Shown: one piece after another, positions 49,423 through 64,000 of the stretch | How positions within the stretch are numbered: the stretch's first letter is position 1 | Layout of the letters: each line of letters begins with the position of its first letter | Source: Pempheris klunzingeri | Taxonomy: Eukaryota; Chordata; Actinopteri; Acropomatiformes; Pempheridae | Assembly: GCF_042242105.1 (NCBI RefSeq) | Contig: NC_092012.1 | Span: forward strand, 32,889,978 to 32,953,977 | Direction of reading: 5' to 3' | Length of the DNA stretch: 64,000 nt | The notes under the pieces: model-generated | Database searches by the model: none | The model's input: only the letters and a program-made list of their open reading frames with translations | What the model was told of the DNA's origin: nothing | Translations under genes and position numbers: made by a program

Positions 49423-52400
49423 ATGGCGACTGTTGTCGATACAAAACTATACGACATTCTCGGAGTGTCTCCATCCGCAACTGAGAATGAGCTGAAGAAG
49501 GTAACAACACAAGAGAGGCTGAACAAACGACGAAATTACATTTCGTTTCTGTTTCGAGCTTCAAAATGTTGAAATTGCTACAATCAGGAAATGCGTTGCT
49601 ACGCGCAGCTAGCTAATGTTAGCTGTGAGTGTGGCTAGCCTGCTAGCAAGCTAACTGGCCTCGATACTCATGCGACGATACGGCTGTAATGTTTAACGCT
49701 GATGGATTACATATCACCGGGTGAATGTTGTCGTTTTTAGCTACAGCTAGTCTGGATTTTTTTCTCATTATAATCGTAAACAGGACAATTAAGAGGGGTA
49801 AAGTCTACCCAGAGCTAGGTGGTGTTAACTGAGTTAGCATTAGCTTGTGACGTTAGTAATCAACTGATTGACCTCACGTTAGCTTTAGCTCAGGTGTTTG
49901 TCATGTAGCTAGCTAAGTCCGCCGAAGGTTGTAGGTAGAGGTATCGATATAGTTTGTGTTTCCCGTCAGCTGGACGTCTCTAACAGGTAGCCAACTGGCA
50001 GACATACATTTGTGTACTAAATTTGACAAAATATTCACAAGAAGCTGACTAGAGTTTTGATAACTGAACGTCAGTTCGGCCGTACAGTAACGCTGATGTT
50101 ACTTTTGTCAATAAGATTAAGATCAATAAGATCTTTTACTGTCTTCACTGCAGTGGGGACTGGATGTGTTTTTCACTTAAAAATAAATAGGCAATTCACG
50201 AGATATAGTGTTAAAGCCAAACATCAGGTTAGATTGTTAACGTTAACTACAGCCTCCTTTAGCATCAGCTAGCTAACTACACCTAGCATATTTTAAACAT
50301 CTCCTTGTGTTCTCGGCTCGTCAAAACTATAAAATGACACGCTTGTGGTGTTCGGTATTCAGTCAACTCTATTTCCAGGCTCTTAATTAGTCAGGATGGA
50401 AAAGACTTGTCACATTTGGAAACTGTAGCGACAACGTAACGCCATCTGTGGCTTTAGCGAGATATGCTAATTAGCATCCGCACGTTTGCCTTAACGTTAG
50501 CGATTAAATAGTCAGACATCTTGAGCTGCCGTTTTTTGACAACACGGTAATTACGGGCACAATGAAGTTACATGTAGTGTGTAACTTTGTCCTCACTTTA
50601 TGAAGCTGTTCGCCTCGGCAGCTGTCTGTCACTGAACATAAACTTTAACGCTGGCTTATTTAAAAGCTTGACGCAGTTACAGCCGTGTTTTGCCGGTTTA
50701 ACATCTGGTTCCCTCGGGGATGCACGTGTGGTTGCGAAACCGGTACACACGGTTACCACACGTGTGTTTGAGTGACGCAGGTGTGTGATTCCAGCAAACA
50801 CACGACTACAATGAGACTGATGTCAGCTAACATAGCCCCCCTCTTTTGAAAATACCCAGGCATACCGGAAACTGGCGAAAGAATACCACCCAGACAAGAA
50901 CCCAAATGCTGGTGACAAGGTAAGACTGCGTCAGGCCCATCTTGGTTTAGTCTCCACTGAAATTAGTCATCAGAGGCGAGTTTAACAGTGGCTGTAAAAT
51001 ACTTCTGTTTCTATTCAAATTAACATGGGGAGCCAACAGAGTTGGGGGGTGATGGGAACCAGAGCTTTGTTCCTGTTGTTGGGGAAAGTCGTCAATGTGC
51101 AGTATGGTAATCTCTAGAAAGATGGGGGCGGATGGGAGTCATCTACCAAACCACAGTTTGTGTTGTTATAGTGGACTGTAACATTTGTAAAATAGCAAAA
51201 TGAATATAAAATCAGCCACAGTGTGATGACCTTGTGTCTTGAAGCGTCAGATTGCAGATTATATTTTCCTCAGCGCTGACTGTGGGCTAGACTTACTTTT
51301 TAGTTTTACTTTTCTTTTGCAGTTTGAGTTTGAACTCATGAAATCTGTTGTGGAAGGTGATCGGAGTATCTTTAACAGATAATGGATGCTGCCTGTTCCC
51401 CTTTGAATACAATGTGGAATATTGCACATTTTATGCTAACCACTTTAATCCTCCATATAGAGGTTTCTATACTGCCCCCTTGTAGCATCATTAAGTCAAT
51501 TGAAGCTACCAGTTGTTGTTGTTTTGTGCATTCCCTGTGTTTAATTTGTTGTGTAGTTCCACTGTCCTGTCAATTGAAATGACATCTTGTTGTCCTCTCA
51601 AAACATAGTTCAAGGAAATCAGTTTTGCCTATGAGGTGCTGACCAACCCTGAAAAGAAGGAGCTTTACGACCGCTATGGAGAGCAAGGCTTGCGGGAAGG
51701 AGGTGGGGGTGGCCCAGGGATGGACGATATCTTCTCCCACATCTTTGGCGGTGGACTCTTTGGATTCATGGGTGGCCAGGGGAGTCGCTCCAGGAATGGG
51801 GGTCGGAGAAGAGGAGAGGACATGGTCCACCCACTCAAGTAAGACCAACATGAACACTCATAGCTTACTTTTCTACTTGAGTTTGTTCGTTCTTATCATC
51901 TCTGGTGTTTTGGATCAGTTAAAATGTCCCTGATGTTCAGTGCAGGTCAATGCTAATGTCTGTCCTGTGTCACTTAACAGCATCTTAACATCTAAATCAC
52001 TGTTTTTTTTTTTACAGGGTGTCACTGGAGGACCTTTACAATGGGAAAACAACTAAACTACAACTTAGCAAGAATGTACTGTGTAGCACTTGTAATGGGT
52101 AAGTTGAGTAACCAGCCTGGCGTCTCTGGTCCACATTGATGTCTGCTTGTCTATGACAGTGTTGTGACTTTCCTTAAGTCCAAACTAAATCTATCTGTGT
52201 GTGTGCTCGTGTATGCAGGCAAGGAGGCAAGACGGGCGCTGTACAAAAATGTACAACATGTAGGGGGCGTGGCATGCGCATCATGATCAGACAGCTGGCC
52301 CCAGGGATGGTCCAACAGATGCAGTCTGTGTGTACTGACTGCAATGGAGAAGGTACGGGACACAGTGATCTAAAGTGTGGTGAAGCATTTCTTCTGCATA

Positions 52401-55400
52401 TTATTGTGGCCTCACCTGGTTTTCTCTAACCCGCTCCAGGTGAAGTTATCAGTGAGAAAGACCGTTGTAAAAAATGTGAGGGCAAGAAAGTCGTGAAGGA
52501 GGTGAAGATTCTGGAGGTTCACGTGGACAAAGGCATGAAACACGGCCAGAAAATTACCTTTGGAGGGGAGGCTGACCAGGCACCTGGCGTCGAGCCAGGG
52601 GATATAGTCCTTGTCCTGCAGGAAAAAGAGCATGAGGTAGGTGGGCCAGTCCCCCAATACTGTCGCCATGGTCGTCTCTGTCTGCCCTCTATTCTCCCAT
52701 TGACACAGAGTAGGGGAAATACTCTAATATCATTGTTCTATGTGTCAGTTTACTAATTAATCCTGTACATAAAAAGGCTACCTTCGTTCTAACCCAACTT
52801 CCCGCACCAGGCCACAGCTTCCACAGAGATTCTTTGGCGATGATATTGTTTTGTGGGCTTTAGTTAAACTGTGCTTGTCAGGTTCCCCATATGTACAAAA
52901 CATAGCGTATGCCGTGAAACATCTATTTGTGGCTTTTGGTGCATGTCACATGGAACACAGGCTTGTGGCTGCAGAGATCGATGTACATATGCTGTATATG
53001 AGTGGAGTTTTTATACATCCAAAAGTCCCTACAAACAGTTAAGAATAGGTTTATCGACAACTTCTACACAGATAGAAATGAACATCTTCATTAAATAAAA
53101 ACAAGCTCAAGTTTCATTAGGACTGCAGTTGCCACGTCTGTTTGTATTAACAAGTTGCCTTGTGTGAAACTAAGTAGAAAAAAGCAAAAGCTGTGCAAAT
53201 GCAGAGCAACAGGACCCTTATTAACCAAAGCTTTCTTACATCAGTGAATATAGCTCAACAGCAGCTGCCTCACAGTAAAAGCCAAAGTCAAACAGCTCAC
53301 TGAGATCACACCTCACTCTCTGAACTCCCTCGTCAGCTGTTGTCTGCTGTTCTTGTTCTTCAGCTCTGCTTTGATGCTTTGACCTCGGGCCCCATCTGTA
53401 TGATTTTTTTTTTTTTCTCAGTCCTGCTCAGGCAGTTTAATAAATAATAGAATAAAGTGTCATATTGGGAAGTAATTAGAGGACAGGAGTCTTTACAGTG
53501 TGCACTTATTATGCTTATATGTTGACTAGCCAGCTAGCTTAGGACAGCACAGCAGACAGGTGACCTGTCCTTTGTCTTTCCCTGTCGTCAGCCTCGACTT
53601 TATTTATCTGCAGTGTTAAGGGGAATTATAATGCAGTGCACTGGCCAACTAGAGACTAGTGCAGTGCTGTATATGAACACTTTGGGCATTAGCGATCTTT
53701 TTTAATAAGGCAGTGTACTGTGCTTTGAGGCTGAAATGTCATGCATGGTGTTTTTCCTCTGTGTGTGTTACCAGTTTCATTGCAAATCAGCTTAACCTAG
53801 CGCTGTGATGAACAGGGTTACACATAATATAGTATAAGGAGCAGCTTGGCACAGCAGTCGGGTCCAGCTGGTGGTGCTTCTCACCTCTCGACTGTCTGAG
53901 TGTGGAGGACCAGGTTGTCTTGACAGTGCTGTACTGTCAGAGCTGATCATTGTACAAACTTGGGACATGTTACTTCCGTGGATACCTGCCATGACGAGTA
54001 TTAATCTACCTATAATTGCCAAATTCTCTTGATTTCAGATAAAGCAAAAATTCAAAGAATTATAGCTTGCTGTTGTTGGACCAGGTGTCCTCTCTTATCA
54101 GTGACGTGGAATTGAGTTTTAACTTTGCACTCATACAAATCAGTACATCAGTCAAATGAGCACCACTAAACTAGAGGTGAATGCACTGCAGTATCTCAAC
54201 ATATTGGGCATAGAACTAAATCAGACTTTGAACGTACTCTACAGGTGAAAAGCTTTTTCACCTTTTGAAACCAGGTTTTTCAAGGTTAGCTGTGTGATTA
54301 AAATCAAAGATTATTTCTGGTATGAGGACAGGCCCATGGACTTGTCTAATACCTGGCATACCTAATTCCTAACGAAATGTTTACATGATGTTCATTGGTT
54401 GAAATGAATGTGGTTTACAAGCTTAGCAGCATGTTAGGTGTGGGTTCTGTCTGTTGTTGCCTTGCTAACCAGCACACTTGGCATACTCGAGAGGGATGCT
54501 ATTCCTGAGTGGTTGGGCTGTCCTTGATTCTTGAGTAAGATAATGACGTGAGACACACCACCTCTTTGTTAGCAGGAATTGAAGAAAGACTGGTTAACAT
54601 TAATACTGTGGTCTACTGTGTCATCACCTCTATGCTCAATCAGTAAAATTAGTATGAAACAAACCGAACAGAGGGATCAAAGCTTTTAACCAGCAATGAC
54701 GACTCGACTGTCACAGCTAGCTGCCTCTGTCTGTCTCTGTAGGGCTTCACCAGCCAGCTCTCCTCTCACAGTGCAAAGGGATTTTTGGCTAAACTGGAAC
54801 AGCAGGCTGAGCTGTAGCAGTGCCCCTGGCTCTCTTCTCCCAGGAGGTGTCGATTACTGATGTCAGACTATGTTAATGGATGAGTTAAGCAAAATAGACT
54901 GCTGCAGCCGGCCACAGTAATGCATGGTATTGGCTAGTACTATGGATGTTACTGACATGCCACTCCCTGGATGGAAATAAGGTAGAAAGTCAAGCTATGA
55001 ATAACCAATAGACAGGCAGGTTAATTTGCTTCTTGGTGCATTTAGTAACCAAAGAGAAACTAAACAAATGTTGTGGCTTGCATTCAGACATCAACTAGAT
55101 CAAGATACAGTTCACAGACAAATTATCCATGATGTTGGTTTAAAGTCAAAGGTCTGTTGGTTGATTAACTTTTTCAAACTCTCTCTCTTCCTTTTTCTTT
55201 CTCTTTTGTCAGACATTCAAGCGAGATGGCAATGACCTGTTTATGAACCACAAGATCGGGCTGGTGGAGGCGCTGTGCGGCTTCCAGTTTATGCTGAAAC
55301 ATTTAGATGGAAGACAGATCGTTGTGAAGTACCCTGCCGGCAAAGTCATTGAACCAGGTGAACTCTCTTTATACTACCACATTTAAATCCACCTGAAACA

Positions 55401-56599
55401 TGTTGTATATTGATTAGGTAAAGGCTCTGATGGCGTACTTGCAGGAAGAATCCGCTATAATGCAGTATAAGTAATATGTAAATTAAACTTGTTTTCTAAC
55501 ATGTTGCATCTTTTCCAGCCTCCGTCAGGGTGGTGCGAGCAGAGGGCATGCCACAGTACCGAAACCCTTTTGAGAAGGGAGATCTGTATGTGAAGTTCGA
55601 TGTCCAGTTCCCCAGCAACAACTGGATCAGCCCAGAGAAACTTGTGGTACGACATGTTACTCCACTTAATAATTAACTGTCTGTCATCCTCTGGTATTGT
55701 TCTGCACAGTACAGTGAAGATACAACTATAAATTCCAGAGTGACATGGCAACTTGAACAGCAGTGAAATCATTAACACAAATTTAGTTTAGTTTAGAATG
55801 TTTGCAAGTGCACTTTTCCCCAGTGGAGGCTCGTTCTCTAACTTGTTCAAACGTCTTGGGTGAAAAACTAGTTTTCTAGGTAAGGAGAATTACGGTTTGC
55901 TGTGGTTCCTGTTTCGTAGCTTTTTTTTCTGTTTACCTACTGAAATATGGACTGAGCTGAAACAATTAGTTGATAATAGTTAAATTTTTTCCTTAAGTAT
56001 TTTTATGCCACGTTGTAAAATTTAGTTTTTAATTTCAGCAGGACTTCAAGTGATTAAAAATAATTGAAGCCATATAACAGTCGTCTATTGGCTGTATAGA
56101 TGTTTGTAATTGTCAACTAGAACGAGTAAACTGTCCTTCCTTTCAGTGTTTTGAATGAGAAGGCTTAGGTCCTCCACCAGTAAGAATTTGTAGCTAAATG
56201 TGGACCAGTAATTCCATTCATGGATTAGAGCTGTTCTGGCCATAAATGGGTTACTTATTGACTTAGTAACACCTTATTCTCCCCATGGATGTTGCACTCT
56301 GAATGGAGTTATTATTCTTCCACAGTAACGGCTACACTCCCTCTGTGGTTTGCAAACACAACGAGGCTGCCCGTTAATGCTGCGTTATGTCAAATGTGTC
56401 CCACGTGCAGGAGCTGGAGGACATGCTGCCCTCACGGTCGGAGCCGCCCATCATCACCGGAGACACAGAGGAGGTGGACCTGCAGGATTATGACGTCAGC
56501 CAGAGCTCGACGTCGGGAGGCCGCAGAGAGGCCTACAACGACAGCTCAGACGAAGAGGGCGGCCACCATGGCCCGGGGGTGCAGTGTGCCCACCAGTAG
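49423..56599 (+). CDS. dnaja2: dnaja2, DnaJ/Hsp40 type I co-chaperone (complete)
   Basis: DNAJA2 is a cytosolic type I Hsp40 that stimulates the Hsc70/Hsp70 ATPase and delivers unfolded clients. The exons are 49423-49500, 50860-50919, 51609-51838, 52018-52098, 52219-52352, 52440-52636, 55213-55357, 55519-55646 and 56411-56599. They sum to 1242 nt, 413 residues plus stop, against 412 in human. The J domain is at about 8-70 with the HPD triad in [13 protein letters not shown], followed by a Gly/Phe-rich region ([20 protein letters not shown]). The cysteine-rich zinc-finger region at 145-211 has four CxxC repeats (CSTC, CTTC, CTDC, CKKC). The C-terminal substrate-binding domains contain [11 protein letters not shown] and [12 protein letters not shown]. 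The protein ends CAHQ, a CaaX-type prenylation box. The donor at the end of exon eight was placed after GTG so that the protein reads KLVELED, like human KLSELED. An alternative GT three bases earlier would drop the Val. Intron six is 2.6 kb with no gene seen. Confidence 0.97.
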
Positions 56600-57545
56600 T
56601 CTCATACTCTCACACACACACGCACACATGACCCAAGGGAGAAAATGGGGAGAAAATGTATGAGTTGCAGAGTAAACAAGGAGGTAGGTGGGACTGAAAA
56701 GGCTCGGTAGTCCCTCAGACACAGACCAAATAGACTCGTTGAATCGTGGCACCTGCAGTTGTTGATTAATGCTGTTGACTTGTGTGCTGGGATGGTTTTG
56801 ATCTTTGTCTGAGGAACTCACGCAGGGGGCAGCCAAAGACTAATTCCACTGCACCTGAAACAGATTCAGACACTTTAAACAGCAGCGTTCAGGTAGAAGT
56901 CATATTAAGTATTTAAGATGTATAAAAACATGGTTGCCCCTGTGAATGTCATGTAGGACTATGATCTGGTGTTCAAGGTGAAGCCCGCACCCCTCCATTC
57001 CTCCGTCACCCCTCCTTAAGGCCCATTCCCCTCCGCTAATGGGAACTCCAGATCAATCAAAGGAAGGAATGTTTCTTGTTTGCTGAGTGTGTGACTTGCA
57101 TTTTGTTTTCATAGTATTTACAAGAATTAATTTAAAAACTAACCAATGTGCAAACACAGACAAAGCAGCTGAGCAATGTGACGTGCAGATCCGTGGACTC
57201 ATTTATTCACGGATTCATCCACTCGGCGCCGTTCATAGGATTTGTTTCTGATTTTTACAGCTTTATTTTCTTTGTAGGTTTTTACTTGTTCTTTTTCCTT
57301 GCGTTATATTTTAATTCAAACAGAAAAATTGGTTTTTGTGTATACCATTGAACTGGTTGTTGGTAAGCTTCATCAGCTGCTGTGTGATTTTTAAAAAAAG
57401 ACAAGTGAAATGACAAACATATAGCCTGTATCTGTGCTGAGACCATGTGCATGTAAAAAGCTTTGGTTCCCGCACTTATTCAAACATCAAATAAAGCAGC
57501 AAACTTCTTAAGGAAATGTCTACGAAGTTGTTGAATAAATTGTTG
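56600..57545 (+). other. dnaja2: dnaja2 3'UTR
   Basis: The 3'UTR carries AATAAA signals at 57490-57495 and 57534-57539. The first is followed by an A/T-rich stretch, the second by TG-rich DNA, so the transcript likely ends between about 57510 and 57560. No coding content was seen. Confidence 0.65.
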
Positions 57546-58615
57546 AAATATCATGCTCTGTGTGTAGTGACTTGTCTTCTTTCTGATTAATAATCATAAA
57601 ACGATGAATAGAAACAGCTCAGGAGGTTTAATCTAAGCAGACTGATGATGTGAAATCTTTCCAGAAACATCGTGTCAGTGACTCCATCTAATCCACAGAT
57701 ACGGTCAGTGCTGTTGACCGCAAACACCAGCTGACTAAAAGGCCTTGATGCTCATTTTAAATCTGTCTCCTTCTGTCATCAGTCAGTGAGATCACCTCAC
57801 CTCCTCATCCTCACTGATCTGAGTAAAAGGACAGAGACCACACACACACACACACACACCAGGCTTGTGTTGTATTCAGGTGTTCAGTCCGATACTTTTT
57901 CACCTGTCTGGAGTGATTTCAATGAGACATGCAAGTAGCTTGGTTTAGGTGCTCAGGTACGCCGATCAGCTGTCGGTTACAACGTTAATCATTAATCAAT
58001 AGTTATTTGTAAGATCGTGAGACTGGAAGATATCAGCTCAGAAATGACAAGAAACAAACGAGGAGGTCACTCTTGAGACGTGGGACCACATCTAAAAGAC
58101 TTATTTTACCTTTAGGAGTCCCCCTAAAGTGTCCTCTGAAGAACAGGAACTAGACTGGATTAAATTAGATCAATACATATCAAATTAATAGTACATTAAA
58201 CATTTTAATTATCACACTATATTAACACTTTTATTAAATTAACCCTTCAAAATGACAATTTAATCAATTTAGATTAAAAAACAAAATTCGTTAAGTGAAT
58301 TAAATTGACTCAACAAAGTAAAAAGATCACTATATATCACAATCCATGGAACAGGAGCTGTTCTGCTGAGGTCTTCTTACATAATATATGATCACACCAG
58401 CACCACAGATGTATATTATAGGAACATCTAGTGCAGCCATGAGCATTTATGTTCCCTAAATCACCTCCACCAGCATCCAGGCCGTATTTAAACCTGATTC
58501 TTTCCTTCTTTCTCTCCCACTAGACTACTGTTGACCTTTAGCATCACTGCAGCAGATATGAAGTCATCATAAACCGGCTCATTGATAAAGCTCTAATTCA
58601 GCCCAAATCATCACC
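57546..58615. other. Intergenic, dnaja2 to tRNA-Thr
   Basis: This is an AT-rich stretch with a short CA run near 57841-57859. I see no gene, repeat family or regulatory site that I can support. Confidence 0.6.
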
Positions 58616-58689
58616 GGCGCCGTGGCTTAGTTGGTTAAAGCGCCTGTCTAGTAAACAGGAGATCCTGGGTTCGAATCCCAGCGGTGCCT
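58616..58689 (+). tRNA. tRNA-Thr (anticodon AGT)
   Basis: The 74-nt gene folds as a full cloverleaf. Acceptor GGCGCCG pairs with CGGTGCC (one G-T), with discriminator T. The anticodon stem CCTGT/ACAGG encloses the loop CTAGTAA, so the anticodon is AGT at 58650-58652. The T arm is CTGGG/TTCGAAT/CCCAG. The internal A box TGGCTTAGTTGG (58623-58634) and B box GGTTCGAATCC (58668-58678) are intact. No intron and no encoded CCA are present, as expected for a eukaryotic nuclear gene. The sequence looks identical to vertebrate tRNA-Thr-AGT as I know it. It stands alone on this window. Confidence 0.97.
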
Positions 58690-58692
58690 TTT
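58689..58692 (+). terminator. RNA polymerase III terminator of tRNA-Thr
   Basis: A TTTT run begins at the discriminator base of the tRNA. This is the minimal Pol III stop signal in vertebrates. Confidence 0.7.
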
Positions 58693-59765
58693 CCTGCCCC
58701 TCGGCCCTCTGGTGCACCAGCTCCTGTCTGGACCTGACTGTTTGTCCTTAGATCTTTTAACCAGGGCTGAAACACTCATGTCCCTTATCTCCTCTCTAAA
58801 CAGGCCTCGCGCCCTCAGTGAAAATGCAGACATCTCATGTCAAACTACTGAATGTTCACATTCTCAGAGACCTGTGCAGTCCGACCATCAGGCCGCAGGG
58901 GGGCAGCAGCGAGGCGGCCTACAGAGCCCAGAATCCGTCACACTACAATGGAGGGACCGGGGGCACAACATCATGGATGTTCTCTTCGTTTCAGCACGCA
59001 GACGGTGTCACCGGTTCCTCTGCAGCTTCTGCCCCGATGCTAGTCTCCTTCAGCGGGGAGCAGCAGCAGAGGAGGACCCCTACACACACAGAATTATGTG
59101 GACCACTTTGTCTCATTAGCTGCGGCAAGCAGAACATGAAGCGGACCGCAGTTACAGCGGAAGTTAGGTGGGGGTCTCTTCAAAATAAAACCTCTTCAGT
59201 CAGTTAAAAATCATCTCATTCTACATCACCACCTCACGATGCATCTTTGGTTTATAATCTAAAGATAGAAAGACCAAAGCATATTCCACCTTTAAAACTA
59301 TACAGTTGAATACAGTGTTTGAATGGTCCATATCTGCCGGTTAGACCTTACTAAGACATTGTTTTATTTCAGTCTCTTGTTAAGTTTTTCACCTTTAATT
59401 TTACTACACTTTACTTTACTGATGTAAAAAAACAGAAAAAGTCAATCCTTTTTTCCACAGAGCTGATTAAATAGAGTGCCACCCAGCTTCTAGCCGTACA
59501 TTACTATGGTGTAGATGGTTTAGAGTTTATTAGTATATAGCTGATGTTTCTTTTTGTGTACATCCATGATTAGTTTTCATTGTTTGGGCTTTAGTAACTC
59601 AGGCTTTTATTTTGAAGACATTGACCGGAAATCGCTTGGTTTGCCGTAGATAGCTTGACTGTGGCGTGTTCGCTCGCTGTTAAGGACACTATGCTTTTCC
59701 ACAGCGGGGACCTGTCGGTGTGTCCGTGCTGAAAACAGACGCGGGAGCCTCGCCGGAGGACGCAG
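58693..59765. other. Intergenic, tRNA-Thr to lrp3
   Basis: This stretch includes a GC-rich part at 58880-59160 that has open frames without recognisable domains. The lrp3 promoter is presumably in the last few hundred bases. No TATA box or clear start site was identified. Confidence 0.5.
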
Positions 59766-59788
59766 ATGTCGAACGAACCGTGCCCGAG

Positions 59789-59792
<4 letters not shown>
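59766..59792 (+). promoter_or_regulatory. lrp3 uORF overlapping the start codon
   Basis: ATG at 59766 opens an eight-codon frame, MSNEPCPR, whose TGA (59790-59792) overlaps the lrp3 ATG (59789-59791) as ATGA. The uORF start has C at -3, a weak context. The main ATG has G at -3. Such an overlap allows termination followed by reinitiation or leaky scanning. It matters only if the transcript starts upstream of it. Confidence 0.45.
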
Positions 59793-63794
<4,002 letters not shown>

Positions 63795-64000
63795 GTACAG
63801 CAAACGGGGAGCAGGGCAGCGGGATTTCAGAACACCTGTTCTTGTGTCTCCAGATTTAAACATCTTTCATTCATCTCCACGTGTCTCACAACTTGTTTCA
63901 GTTTCTTTTCACCTTTTCTATCTGTGTCAAGGAATCAACACTTTTCTCATTAGTGTGGTTGAAAGAGAGAGGAGCTGTTCTGTTGGTGCACAGAACAAGT

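Noticed and set aside
52121-52363. Minus-strand frame antisense to a dnaja2 exon
   Set aside because: It is the antisense of the zinc-finger exon and does not resemble a protein family.
58712-59119. Three overlapping plus-strand frames between the tRNA and lrp3
   Set aside because: Overlap in all three frames suggests chance openness in GC-rich DNA. There are no domains, no signal sequence and no in-phase splice partner.

Overview
The window is genomic DNA of a ray-finned fish, most likely a percomorph teleost. The evidence is split genes with GT-AG introns, dense dinucleotide microsatellites, fragments of familiar fish interspersed repeats, and encoded proteins that are vertebrate orthologues. 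There is no prokaryotic or viral gene content, no CRISPR array and no operon. Family assignments come from recognising conserved protein stretches; no database search was run.

Layout, left to right. Positions 1-22470 hold the 3' part of itfg1 (+): a long repeat-rich intron, four final coding exons (10297-21314) and a 3'UTR. Positions 23960-43020 hold a complete neto2 gene (+): a CpG-containing 5' region with two short uORFs, ten coding exons and a 3'UTR. Positions 43020-49240 are intergenic. They contain a tRNA-derived SINE, a diverged tandem repeat, a pair of CRE sites, and a weakly supported two-exon candidate gene on the minus strand. Positions 49240-57550 hold a complete dnaja2 gene (+, nine coding exons). 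A single tRNA-Thr(AGU) gene lies at 58616-58689. From 59789 to the right edge is the 5' part of lrp3 (+), four coding exons, which continues beyond the window.

The genes do not form a pathway. itfg1 encodes a single-pass membrane protein, neto2 a kainate-receptor auxiliary subunit with CUB and LDLa domains, dnaja2 a cytosolic type I Hsp40 co-chaperone, and lrp3 a CUB/LDLa receptor. The itfg1-neto2-dnaja2 order and shared orientation match what I recall of the human 16q12 block. lrp3 lies on human 19q13, so its position beside dnaja2 joins a 16q marker to a 19q marker.

The most notable observations are: a Neto2 cytoplasmic tail with an uncharged, half-glycine insertion of about 68 residues; a uORF in lrp3 whose stop overlaps the main start (ATGA); the candidate minus-strand gene whose second exon is open in two frames, one of them a strong transmembrane segment; and a dense cluster of TAGC/GCTA words in dnaja2 intron 1. 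I did not find a clearly novel biological system.
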